64,000 bases of DNA from Dirofilaria immitis. Lineage: Eukaryota; Nematoda; Chromadorea; Rhabditida; Onchocercidae. Positions 36,202 through 47,761 of the stretch are shown here, in pieces. Location: contig JAKNDB010000054.1 in assembly GCA_024305405.1 (NCBI GenBank), positions 558,001-622,000 on the forward strand. Direction: 5' to 3'. A model generated the notes under the pieces. That model did no database searches and was not told the origin of the DNA. It saw only the letters and a program-made list of their open reading frames with translations. Position 1 is the stretch's first letter, and the number at the start of each line of letters is the position of its first letter. A program made the position numbers and the translations under genes.

Positions 36202-39200
36202 ATTTTTGGAGCGACTATTGTCCAAGATGAAAATTCGGATATAATTCAACTTCACAATGAGCCATATATTATATAATGATAGCTTGGCCTATCAATTAGG
36301 ACATCAGTAAGACGAACAAAGAAAGAAAAAGAAAAAAAAGATTAAGGAGAAAAAAGTTACAAAACGTATTTGTTACTCGATATATATTAGGAAGTGATCA
36401 AAATAAGGAAAAACATTTTTCTTGTCCACCTCCCTCCCGATTCATATTAACGGTAAATAGGTCAGAAAATCTTAATTGGTATGTAAATTTACATAACATC
36501 AAAGATTTTATTCATTCATCATTGAAAAATATGAAATAAAAAAAAAAAACGAATAATAATTTTTAATTTCTTCTTTTTTTCCTATTCAAAAATTATCTCT
36601 AACTAAAGATTAAAGCAATTTTCTTTGGGATAAATTAACCAAAATGAATTCGAAATAAACTGATTGAAATTATTGTTATTAAATTTGCTAATTGTTGAAA
36701 TAAAATTACAAATATCGAAAGATATATCTTTTTTTTTCTTTTTATATACAATGGGTTATTTTCTTTTTCCTTTTTTTTTCTTACATTATGTTAACAACGA
36801 AATGTCCATTTTTAAATTTAGGAAAAAAACTTTGAGAAAATTTGAAAAAAGAAATTTTCTTTTCTTTCTCATTGTTCACCTTTTTCTGCACATTGCATAA
36901 TTGGGAAAAAGTTGGAAAGAATATTAGAGTATATATGTGATGACCTCAAATAGAAGTATCCAAAATAGCAAAATAGATAATAAAAAGATATAAATAGATG
37001 ACCTCTATTTTATAAAAGAATGATCTTTATTTTGTTATCAAAATTTATTGATACTTTTAATTTGTAGAATTATTAGGTGATGATTCTTTCATAATAAAAT
37101 ATGAAAAAATATGTAATCTTCACGCTCATAAGAATGGCAAAGAATTAAGTGAAATATTAAAAAAATGGAAAGATGAAAGAAGAAATGTTAGATGAATAAA
37201 AAAAAATATTTGTCGTGAAATTTCTTTTCAACTTGTCTAAAGGATTCCTCAGGACATTCAGATGTTACTTTTTTTTAAATGATATATTGTCGTTTCAAAT
37301 ATTTTTCAATTTGTTATTATTAGAAAGTGATGTATGTTAGGAAATGTATGATTTATACTTTTTTTTCATCGGAAAATAATTTTTGCATATATATAATAGT
37401 TTAGTTTATTATTAAGAAAACTTCAAATGAAAATTGAGTATCGCATTAATACTTCGAAACAATTTGGATAATTTGTTATTTGGTCTAATTTTTTTCAAAT
37501 ATTTATTGAAATAAAAAAAGCGAAAAAAAACAATGATGATTGCATGATTTGATGAAGTGCAACGAGTTGTTTAATGAATTTTGTTATCAAGGTGTGATCT
37601 TGTCAGTTACCTTCAAGGAATCATTCTGGAAATAAAAAATTCCTTTTTTTCTTTTTCATCTCATCACTTTGTCCAGCGAACGATTTGACCTCATTATCCA
37701 GAAATTCATCCTATACTTACCATAAAAACAAAATTGCATCCAATGATTTCAATCACAAGCACTTTTCTATTACACAATTTGACTTGACCTGTCACTTCTC
37801 ATCTTTTTCTCGTTTTATCATTCAGGACAAATTCCAGCGGAAACTTGTCGTGCTTATCCTAAATTAATCACATATGTTAATTGTTTATGATTACATGATA
37901 ATTCATTCGAAATTAACAAAATAAAATTATACTAGAAAATATAGTATTAAGAATTGTTATTGGAATTGAAGCGTATTCAAAATTTTTTGAAGTGCAAAAA
38001 GAATTTTTTAAAGTTTAAAATTTATCAGAAAGTCTCACATCTTATATTTTGTCAGTATATAATTGGAAGAGCATATTTTTCGGATGATTGAAATGATAGT
38101 ATTGAATATTATCATTCCATACTACTGCAAAATAAACAATCGATTGATATCTAAGTACTATTTCGGATCTGATTTGATTAATATATGCAAGAGATTTTCT
38201 TAGTTATTTTTCAAATTTCTACAACAATTTTGGTTGCAAGAACAGTGAATTGGAAAAAAGTGAAATTGTTTAAAAATTTCGTTTTTATTAAATTTCATGT
38301 CTGCTTGAAGAAGGAAGAGGGAAATTATAAGTTTGGCTGGCATAAATGATTTAATTAAATTTTATAGTCTTTGATAGCTTAATTCCATTATCAAGTGATA
38401 CAAATTCCTTTTTTAAAAAAACAAAAAAATTATTATCAAAATTCAGCAACATTAAATGAAATTTTCAAAAAAGGATAATTTAATTTGACAGTTCACTTCT
38501 ATTCATACAGAAAAATAAAATCCTAATAAAATTTCAATAAAACGAAAAACTTCGAAGTTTATTTTTAATTCAGAAATTTCACAAACTGTCCATAAAATTT
38601 AAAATTTCTTTCATTTTTCGTACCCTTTCTGTTATGTCAGAAATCTTAATTTTATCATCAAGTTGAGCAAAATAATTTCTTTTTCTCGAGATTAGCATTC
38701 GTCAAAATATGCTAATGAAGGAATGGATTAAGAAAGAAAGATGAAAAAAATAAAGGTTTCAGGTATATTGTTTTGAAAAAAAATGAGGAAAAAACCGGTG
38801 ATAGTAGAAGATAAATAGTAAATTATTGATTTGTATATCAATCATTCTGACATTTAAAAATGCGACGATATATGTTTCTTGAAAGATAACAAAAAAATTA
38901 AAAAATTCGATCCTATATGGTGTATTAGATTAAAATCTAAGCGCGACATTAAAATGAGGCACCAATCTCTCCAATTTCTTTGTTGACAATTTTTACATAT
39001 TTCATAGTTTTCCATTTCTTGCTTTCTACCGATCGACTAATGCTTTTATTTTATTCGTCCATTAAAATTGATATATTTTAATTGGATAATTTTCTTTAGT
39101 TATGGTCAGATTTGATAATTCGAAATAATTCCCAACCTTATTTTGTTAATATTCCAATAGATGATACTTTAGAAAAATAAATTTTTCAATGGTAGAAATT

Positions 39201-42000
39201 AAAATTATAATAGTATATAAAATTGTCGCTTTGCTGAATTCGTTATAGTTTATCAATTTGCTCGATATACCATCGAAGAATATTTTACTAAGATTTGTTC
39301 ATAATAATTGCTAATTGAAGATTAAAATTTTAATGTTTTTAATTTAAATTTGGTATTTCTTAAGTCAATTTTTTTGGTATTCTAATCAGCAAATCGTATT
39401 AAGTTGAAATTAACTTAAATAACTTTATCCAACTATAATTTATTAAATTTATGAACACTTCTAAAGGATGAATAAAAAAAGTTTGGTTATTTTAGCTTTA
39501 ATTCAATTAGTTATTATTAAATCATCTATAAATTTGATTATCTTAATTTTAATGTAATAATTCGTTTTTATATATTTTTCACTTCCATTATAGAAAGAGA
39601 AGAAAAAACTGCAATTAATTGTTTTAACTGATTAATTGATTATTACAAACTTTAATCGAATTTAAAAATCTAAATTTGAATTGAAATAAATTAATTTGAA
39701 TACATAATTGCTATCCTTTTTAATATGAGCAAATTTTTTATTTTCCATTGAAAATATAACTAAAATTGTCGCTCTTATTCAAATTTTGAATAGTCTAACT
39801 CACATTTAGCACTATTCATCTTTAAGTACTTTAAAAGGAATTTGAAAAATCCTCGTCAAAAATCACTAAGATAGTAAACGGAATGAGTGAGTAGTACTTT
39901 GTCACCTTTTATCAATGGTCTCTTACCTTTGTGAAAACAAATATTCTCCCCTCATTCAGCACATTTTTTTAACTTCATTTAAGCTGTAAAACAAGTATAC
40001 CAACAATTTCAATCATTTCCACAACTTTATATTCAATACTACCATAACATTTAACATTCAATACTAACAGCTACCTCACACATTCTTATCCAATTTTTAT
40101 CGTTTTTTTTCTTAATGATAAACTTGTACTATTCTATTATGGCATTTCGAATAATCTAACTATAATTTCATCATAATCTTTTTATCATAACTATTTGAAT
40201 GATCTTTGATACATTAATTTTTAGCATAATTAATTATGAAATTTAAAATTTAATTTGGTTTATTTTATTTTAATTAAGTCATACCAAATTTTAATAGAAT
40301 AAAGTTTTTTATAATTAATTGATCGATTATGATTCCAATCAGACGAATTAATTTATACAACTTTGAAGAATGCAATAATACAATTAATGGAATAATTCAA
40401 TAAGTGATAATTTCAATTCGAATATTTGCAATTTTTAAAGCATTACTTTCTTAATCATTTTGATTAAATCAAAAGCTGCCATTAATTAAATTCAACTTAC
40501 TATGATCATAATTGATATTAACATAAATATAAGTATCAGTTAATCAGAGTTGTATGCGCATGATTTTTTAAATATTGCAAACTGAGGATGATTATTTTAA
40601 AATTTTCTAAAATAAAAATATATTTGAGAATAAAAAATTATTTTATGATTTGAAATTTCGTATTAAAAATCTAATGCCCTTTTATCAAACAATCAAATCT
40701 TAAAATTTCCTCGCAAAAGTTTTATGTGACCTCAACATTCTTATCCCTTCTTTTCGTTTCCATTAATTTGACAACAAAAAAATAAAACATTTACGAGACT
40801 ATAAATTATCATATCATTTACATGAACTATCTTTGAACATTTTTAAAAGGCTTAGTTTGTTTATCAGTGCAGCAAAGAATTGAGAAAACATAAAGAACAA
40901 ATATGAGAAAATGTCAATGAAATGTTAATCATTTTGATTACGCTCCTTTTATCAATCTATCAAACAATCTTATCAATTCTCAACTGATTTGTACCAATGA
41001 AGCTCCTAAGTAAGTCCCTTAAAAATCTTTTCATTTCTAATAAATTAGGATATGGTGTAAATTGAATCATTTTTATTACTTAAGTAAATAAAATGACAAC
41101 ATTCTCATTGATAAACTAAATTGATATCAGCAGAATGTTTCAGAAAATAAAAATTCAAGATAAAAATATTATATAGTGATATCTTTTGATTTTAGCATTG
41201 CTCAAAAGTTTAAATATGCAGGAAAACTTGAAAAAGTAAAGATTGAATTGAATTTTTAAATTTATCTTCTTCTCCCAACACTAATTAAAAGGATATTTTA
41301 TGAGGAAAAGATTCGTATTATTTAACCCTTTTTCTAGCTTGAATCAGAAGAGAATATGTTTTGATCTTAACAAAGGTCGCTTTGTTGATTCAAAAATTGG
41401 CCGGAATTCGATATATGATATGGAAGTTAATCTTAAACAACAAGAAATCTCGCTAGGCCGAACTCGAAGGAAACGTATTTTTTGCAATTGATCAATCTTT
41501 GTATGAGTCATAATTAAAATTTTATAAATAATTTCAATGTTTACTAAAATGATCAGTAAACTGATATAATTATATTCTTTTCTCTTGAAACAATTTCCAA
41601 ATATAAATTTTAAATAATTTTTCATTGCTAAGTTTTTTCCAATGAAAGAATCTCTTCCATTTTGCTTCAAGAAACAAATCGGAAGATAAGTGAAAAATTT
41701 TGATAAAAATCTTTCTCAGAAAATATTTTTTTCGCTGATTTTTATAAAGAAAATGAATGTCTGAAAATATTCATTCGTTTCCTAAAAAGATAAAAATCAT
41801 TTTTTTGAAAAACAATCTATTTTGCATGCATTTTATTTTTAAATTTAAATAAAAAATTTTTCGGGGAAAAGAGTAACATATCTTTTTTAAATCAACTATT
41901 TTATTATTTAATTGTCATAATAAAAGAGAAGTGCTCTGTAAAAAAATTCAATTATCTTTCAAATCCATTTTTAATCTCTCAAATAATTACTTTTTATTAG
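36202..42000. other. Long AT-rich region, almost no coding signal
   Basis: Some 5.8 kb of very AT-rich sequence between the divergent cuticlin and cysteine-rich genes. Poly(A)/poly(T) tracts are common. The only stretch with mixed composition is about 41300-41490 on the plus strand, which reads FVDSKIGRNSIYDMEVNLKQ and ends near a dibasic RTRRKR. It could be an upstream exon of the next gene, but I could not match its phase. Confidence 0.5.
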
Positions 42001-42897
42001 ACATCAATTAAAATTTTGGATGGATTAAGTTTTTTACCGCATCAGCCGGTTGCATTTTATTTTGATCGTTGCATTAAGTGCATGCAGCGGAATTGCGTGC
42101 ATCGTTCACGATTTAAGTCATTTAAAAAAGTGAATTTTTAGTCGTTAATTAAAAATTTTAGAATTTATACTGATTGCAGCACGAGCATGTCGTGGTTATA
42201 ATTTCTACCGTCGTTGCGAAAAGAAATATAAGACGCATTTGGAAAGGTTGGAATGTCGTTACGCAAGATGCTCCGTATGCATCACTGAACACTTACATCC
42301 TGGTTGTCCCTTCTGCCATGCCGATAGTCAGTATTTAATAACCTTCACGTCCGTCTAATAAATCATGAAAAGGAATTTCTTGGAATTTCTAAAATTTTCA
42401 AATTTAAACAAAATCTCTGTTTACAATGATCCTCAAGCACTTTCTTTCCAAATTTAAACTCTATAGAAAACATTTATTGCAGAATCCGTATTTTGTCCTG
42501 CTGTTGAAACATGTTCTTGTCCTTGGAAAGCTGGTTATGGCATGTGGGATTCTTGTAGACGACAAGTCAATAATCGATGTTATGGTATTTACAAATTATT
42601 TAATTTCGAAAAATTTCTCTTTGAAATATTTGACTAATTCAAAAATTAAAAACGACTAAGCAATTACAATTCCTTTCTTCTCTTTTCACTATTCAAAAAT
42701 GATACTTAAAAAAATGCTGTAGTATTCGTCATCAATTTCATTATTGAATAATAGTATTAATCGGATCATTTAAATTTGTATCAAAGGAAAATAATTTTGT
42801 TGCAGATATGAACACAACAAAATCAAAAAGAACAGAAAGAAACATCGGAAGCAAAATCGCCTCAAATGACAAATGGATATATTATTCTAAATTTTAA
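42001..42897 (+). CDS. Orphan cysteine-rich protein, 5' end not found
   Basis: Exons: 42001-42129, 42180-42326, 42483-42584, 42806-42897. With one base added to the A run 42124-42129 the phases fit at all three junctions. The protein is rich in paired cysteines (CIKCMQRNC, CRYARCSVC, HPGCPFCHAD, CPAVETCSCPWKAGYGMWDSC), which suggests a disulphide-bonded secreted domain. The first exon with a signal peptide is not identified. The last exon is open in two frames: one ends at 42897, the other, needing an extra A, ends at 42869 with a very basic tail. I recognise no family. The regular exon phases and composition argue that it is real. Confidence 0.6.
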
Positions 42898-43199
42898 TCC
42901 TTTCGGAATCTCTCACAAATTTTCTTGAAAGGATTCCTTAAATAATTCTTCTTAACATGAAGAAAATTACCTGCTAATTACAAGACGTGAGGATGTCGAG
43001 AAAATTATTATTCCCGGATTCATCGAAAAAAGAATTTTTGATACCTAACAATGAAATAATTTTACTCAATTCGAATAATAATTTTATTTTGCATAAAAAT
43101 AACTCGAACTTTATGCAAATTTTTCTCTGAAATCATCGATAAACTATATATATATATATACTGTGAATTTATTTAAAAAAAGAAATTAAAATAAATGAT

Positions 43200-44150
43200 T
43201 GTATATCGAACGCAATGTTTATCCTGCCAACGTCGATATCGCGAGAAGCAGAAGTATCAGATTGGAGGAAAGGTGTATATCAAGGATCAAATATATTTTT
43301 TGAGCATATATAAGTATCATTTACCGTAAGACTAAGTAATCAGCAGATATGCACTTTGGAAAGGGATGTCGTTTTTGTTACAACCTGTTATCAGTTCAAA
43401 ACATCAAAAATATGTAGCATTTTCAATGTAGACTGGAAATTGATCGATATTTGCTCGTAAATTTTATAAATTTTTATCACAGTCCTAATCAGAGTGGTTA
43501 CTGTAATTCAATATTTCAAAGTTTTGAATTGAAATTCGAAAAATTTTAAAACATTCGATGCCAATACCAATAAGTTGTGTTCTCTCTATCCGTTCTCTCT
43601 CTTGCCGAATTTTAAATCAGCTTATTTGCTGAACTAATCATGCTTAGATTCTGAGACCAGCTATCCGATGAAATTGCTGTGTGTGAATTGAATTTACTAA
43701 AATCCTAGAACTTCCCAGAATATTCAATGAAGTATACCCTAAGTTAGTAGTATATAAAAATACATAAAATTCCTCATAGTTATTCTCTAACAAATCATAT
43801 AAGAAAACTACGATGTCAACTGTCTTACTAATGAGACACGATGAAAGCATTAGAGAATAACTATGAGGAATTTTATGTAACAGGATTTCGAGCATACTTG
43901 CATAATAATGCTGTTGAACAAAAGCTATTCATGATTGTGTTCACAGGCTAACCAATTGGAAACTATTTAATTGGGTTATTTCATTCCAGGTAATTACCAT
44001 CTTTTTTCATGAGAAAAAAGAGAAGTGATAAAGTTGAAATTATATATTTTATTAAGACAGAAAGATTCATCGGAATATTGAGGATTCCAATTTAAAGTGC
44101 AAATTTAATTATTGATGATAAAAATAACTTCCATAGCTACCCGTGCCAAA
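43200..44150. other. Mixed-composition island without a recognised gene
   Basis: Less AT-rich than its flanks. 43207-43320 on the plus strand is open (CLSCQRRYREKQKYQIGGK) and could be a further exon or chance. The middle holds a perfect inverted repeat. The right end runs into the 28S rRNA fragment. Nothing else is identified. Confidence 0.4.
43761..43879. repeat. Perfect 30-bp inverted repeat with 59-bp spacer
   Basis: 43761-43790 and 43850-43879 are exact reverse complements (the left arm begins TACATAAAATTCCTCATAGT). No target-site duplication is clear at the ends. It could be a small foldback element or a recent inverted duplication. Confidence 0.9.
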
Positions 44151-44156
44151 TAAATC

Positions 44157-44342
44157 GAGCGCAGCGGGAATAAAGTAACTACGGTTTTCTTACGATAGCC
44201 AAATTCCTAATCATCTGATTTATGACACGTATGAATGGATTAACAAGATTCCCATTGTCCCTATCTACAGTCTAGCGATATCGCAGCCAAATGAGCAAGC
44301 TTGGCAAACACAGGGGGTAAAGAAAACTCTATTGATTATGAA
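44157..44342 (+). pseudogene. Partial, diverged 28S rRNA fragment
   Basis: The sequence follows eukaryotic large-subunit rRNA in order: GATAGCCAAATTCCTAATCA, TGACACGTATGAATGGATTA, ACAAGATTCCCATTGTCCCT, ATCTACAGTCTAGCG, CGCAGCCAA, then GCTTGGCAAA and AAAGAAAACTCT. This is the region of 28S that contains the R1 and R2 retrotransposon target sites. Many substitutions and a length near 190 bp show that it is not a working rRNA. The eukaryotic words rule out bacterial 23S. It ends about 20 bp before the next gene's first exon. Confidence 0.88.
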
Positions 44343-44361
44343 TTGTTTTATCAACTATTTC

Positions 44362-44363
44362 AG
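44362..44363 (+). other. Likely trans-splice acceptor
   Basis: TATTTCAG followed by GTT and then ATG. Only three bases separate the acceptor from the start codon, as is usual for spliced-leader genes. Confidence 0.5.
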
Positions 44364-44366
44364 GTT

Positions 44367-46410
44367 ATGATTATCGTATTTTGTATACTGAGCGCATTGG
44401 CAGTAAGCATAGTTGAATATTTAAATCCATGGCCTATGCTACTTATGGCTTTGATTTTATTTATTCCCATTTTTCCAGTATTATGTTCCAATCAACATGA
44501 AGGTAAATTGTCAAAGTATAGATAAGCAAATAGGTTAACAAATAATTGCTAATGCTTTATCACATGATTATAAGTTTCAATTATAGAAAATTTTAAAATG
44601 TTTGGTTACATGCAATTAGCATGTGGCTTTGTTGAGCTATTTTGGTCTAGTCATGTTATACTTGATATGCATTATCATTCCAATGATTGGCGTGCATATT
44701 TTACTATGTGTGCTGTATATTGGCAGGTTGGAAAAAATTTTTTTTTCTGAAATAAAAATACCAATTCAACGTATAAATAAATAATGATTCGATCCCGACG
44801 TGAACTACCAAAAAAATCTAAAATAAGAAAGGCAGCAATTATAAAACTAAACAATATAACTAACAGTACCAAAGATTAGGCATTTTGACTTAACGTAGAA
44901 AATCGAAGCAAATAGAATGATTTTCAAATCGATATCACAATATCCAACCTTCTTTAAATAATAATAATAATGCTTTTTACGGAATAAATTTATACGTAGT
45001 ATTTTATATTGCATATTGCGTTTAAATTTCAAAAAATATTTTCAAGAAATTGCAAAAACTTGAAAAGTTTTCGAAACTTGAGAATGCTTCAAAAGTTTTG
45101 AAAAGAACTATCAATTAGAAGTAAATGAACTTTTTAGAAAATCTCATGACCAATTAAAAATTATTCTATTTATACTAATTTTCTAATAAGTCAAAAATTT
45201 CAGCCACATTTTGCATTTTAATAAAACTTCTTAAAAGATTCCAGAGTGAAGATTCCAGAGTGAATAGAATAAACTTCGAATAGGATAGGATATTTCTTCT
45301 CGCAAAGAAAATATGAAAAAACTTTTCAGTTTATGTCAGTAATTCTAATATCAGTGAAATGTCCACTATTGGAAAAAATAGTGAATGGACAAAAAAATTT
45401 AACAGCAATTGAAAGTGACAGTGTCACTGAACCTTGTAAGTTTTGATAAATTAAAGATAAAAGTTGACATTCGATTTTGATTTGTGACATGAAATAATCA
45501 TAGAAATGATTAATTTAATATTTTATTAATGTTTATGAAAGTAAAAGAAGTAGTAATGCAAATTAAATTATTATTTAAGATTATTAAAAGAGTAAAAAAT
45601 ATTATTAAATAAATAAAAATATTAATGAAACAATTTTACAGCAAGTTGTAGCGTTGATTCGCGTGTAGCAAAACTTCGTTCAATTTTAAATTTTGAAAAG
45701 CAACGATTAGATGAGAGGAAAAAAGACGAAAAGAAAGGTTAAGCAAAATATTAATTATCAAAATTATCCCAAACAATAAGGAATTAATTTTTAGATTTCA
45801 TAACATAATGTTAAAATCCATAAATTAATTTCAAATTTTTATTAAAATTTAAATGGAACAATTTTGTTATTCTTTATGGATAAATAAATAACATATTTTT
45901 AAGGTTGGAAAAAGATGAATGCGATAAATATGCCAAAGAATCTAACGATGGCTTAAAACAAAGTAAATTTATTTCAGAGAAATAAAATTTAATTTTAAAT
46001 GATAACAATGATAATTTCAATGTTTACAAGATCGCTAATTTTAAGATAATAATTTCAACACAAAATCGATATGTCTTTTTTTTGTACGCTAAATATGAAT
46101 AAATTCATTAAAAGACTAATTAGTAATTGAATAATATTTGTAGTAGAAATAAACAATTCCCGAACTGCAAAAGATGATGCAAAGGTAAATGTCAACAAAA
46201 CGTCGGATCTAACAACTGCGAAAGAGCAGAAAGATAAAGTATTACTATTTCTTTAAAAATTTTTTAGAAAAGAATCAAGATAAATTTTTGATTAATTTTT
46301 ATATAATTATAGATTCAAATTCTGAAAAAACTTTTATAAATTTTATTAAACCAAATTATATTCAATTATAATATTTACAGCATGAAGAAAGTGAAAAGAC
46401 CAAAGTGTGA
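44367..46410 (+). CDS. Orphan multi-pass membrane protein with charged C-terminal tail
   Basis: Exons: 44364-44502, 44587-44726, 45330-45435, 45642-45737, 45904-45962, 46144-46238, 46381-46410. All junctions agree in phase once one A is added to the run 45909-45913, giving 220 aa. The N-terminal half has four hydrophobic segments (MIIVFCILSALAVSIVEYL, MLLMALILFIPIFPVL, MQLACGFVELFWSSHVIL, then AYFTMCAVYWQFMSVILISV). The C-terminal 110 residues are highly charged and rich in Lys and Glu, ending HEESEKTKV. The motif SSHVILDMHYHSNDWRAYF between two helices is distinctive. I do not recognise the family. It may be a small tetraspan protein restricted to nematodes. Confidence 0.65.
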
Positions 46411-46464
46411 ATTAGCAATGAATAATTTTAGAAAGTTGATTTTATTTTCAATTTATAAAATAAT

Positions 46465-46470
46465 AGAATA
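46465..46470 (+). terminator. Poly(A) signal of the orphan membrane protein gene
   Basis: AATAAA 55 bp after the stop codon. Confidence 0.55.
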
Positions 46471-47761
46471 AAAGTCGTTGACATTTTAATTAATGAAATC
46501 GATTCATAGTTTTAGAGATTAATGTTGCAAAGGTTGCAAGATCATTGCACTGATAAATTATTAGATTAACATTGACAAAATTCAATGGCTGCCTCATATC
46601 AAATTATGTAAAGAAATTAATCCCTTGAAATTAGCAATATTAGGAGACTTGAAATGATTTTTATTACTATTCAAAAATTTTGGCTTAATAATTAATAGTT
46701 TAATGATTTTATGATACTTAAACAATGACTGAAATTTTTTTTTTTAGTATTTCATTGATATTTCAAATTGTTAAATATAAAACTATTTGTTTTAACATCA
46801 CATTATCATTAATGAAATTACAAAGCTTAAATAATATTTAAATTTAGTTCATCACTTATATTTTAATATATTACAATCAATAAGCTTAATCGAATTCTCT
46901 TTTCCATTAAAAAAAATTTTTTAATGAAAAAAACGATGGTTTTTTTGAATTTGGCCATGTTTCAATGTTATTATTATCACTATTATTAAATAAAATTGTT
47001 ACTTATTTGATAATGACTATATTCGAAGGAATAATTGAATAACACATTTATCATTTAACAATATCATTTTTATTTTGCTAAATTTTGTTGTTTCAAAAGC
47101 TAAGTCTCACATACGCAAATTTATATTTTTCGACTTTTATTAAACTCATATTTGTATTTATATATTTTCATTCTTATATTTATCTCCGATTAAAATAAAG
47201 TTACCGAAAATTCGAACTCAAATTTTTGGAAAATGATTAATATATTTGAAATTGCTTAAGAAGTTGAAAATACTGAAAATAAAAATTTGGTAGAGTTGCG
47301 TTAATACAGCTTGTTAAGAGATTATGGTTATTGATTTTGCATTTGCCGTAATGTCAGTTGTATGAAAGTTATGGACCTCGACCTTATGTAAGAAACACTT
47401 CAAAAAATCATAGATACCAGGAAATAAGTAACTTTAGCGCTAAGATAACAAGTAAATATATACAACATAAGTGATAGATAGCAATAATGCTATTATTAAC
47501 TTTTGCTTTTATCACGGTTTTTTTTTGAATAAATTTTCTAAGGTAAATTATAGAAAAGTGAATTATACGGCTTTTATCTCTTGGTGAAATATGTAATATA
47601 AGTTTAGTGTTTAAAATTTTTCCAATCACAAAATTAAGTCTTTTTAATTGAAAATAATGTTAAGAAGATTTTTATTAAATTAAAAAAGAAAATGACATTA
47701 TATTAGAAATGGTGAACGATTGCGACTTCAATAATATGACATATCACATGCTTCATTTGCA
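46471..47761. other. Convergent intergenic region
   Basis: About 1.3 kb of AT-rich DNA between two converging genes. It holds their 3' ends and nothing else I can name. AATAAA on the minus strand at 47676-47671 may serve the phosphatase gene. Confidence 0.5.

Noticed and set aside
36202..36255. Upstream start of the cuticlin protein at 36255
   Set aside because: That codon is GTG. The ATG at 36201 begins a good signal peptide.
44157..44342. Bacterial (Wolbachia) 23S rRNA insertion
   Set aside because: The words present match eukaryotic 28S in order and differ from the bacterial sequence in the same region.
44301..44366. Upstream start of the orphan membrane protein (MANTGGKENSIDYELF)
   Set aside because: This stretch is the end of the 28S-derived sequence. 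The ATG at 44367 follows a good acceptor.
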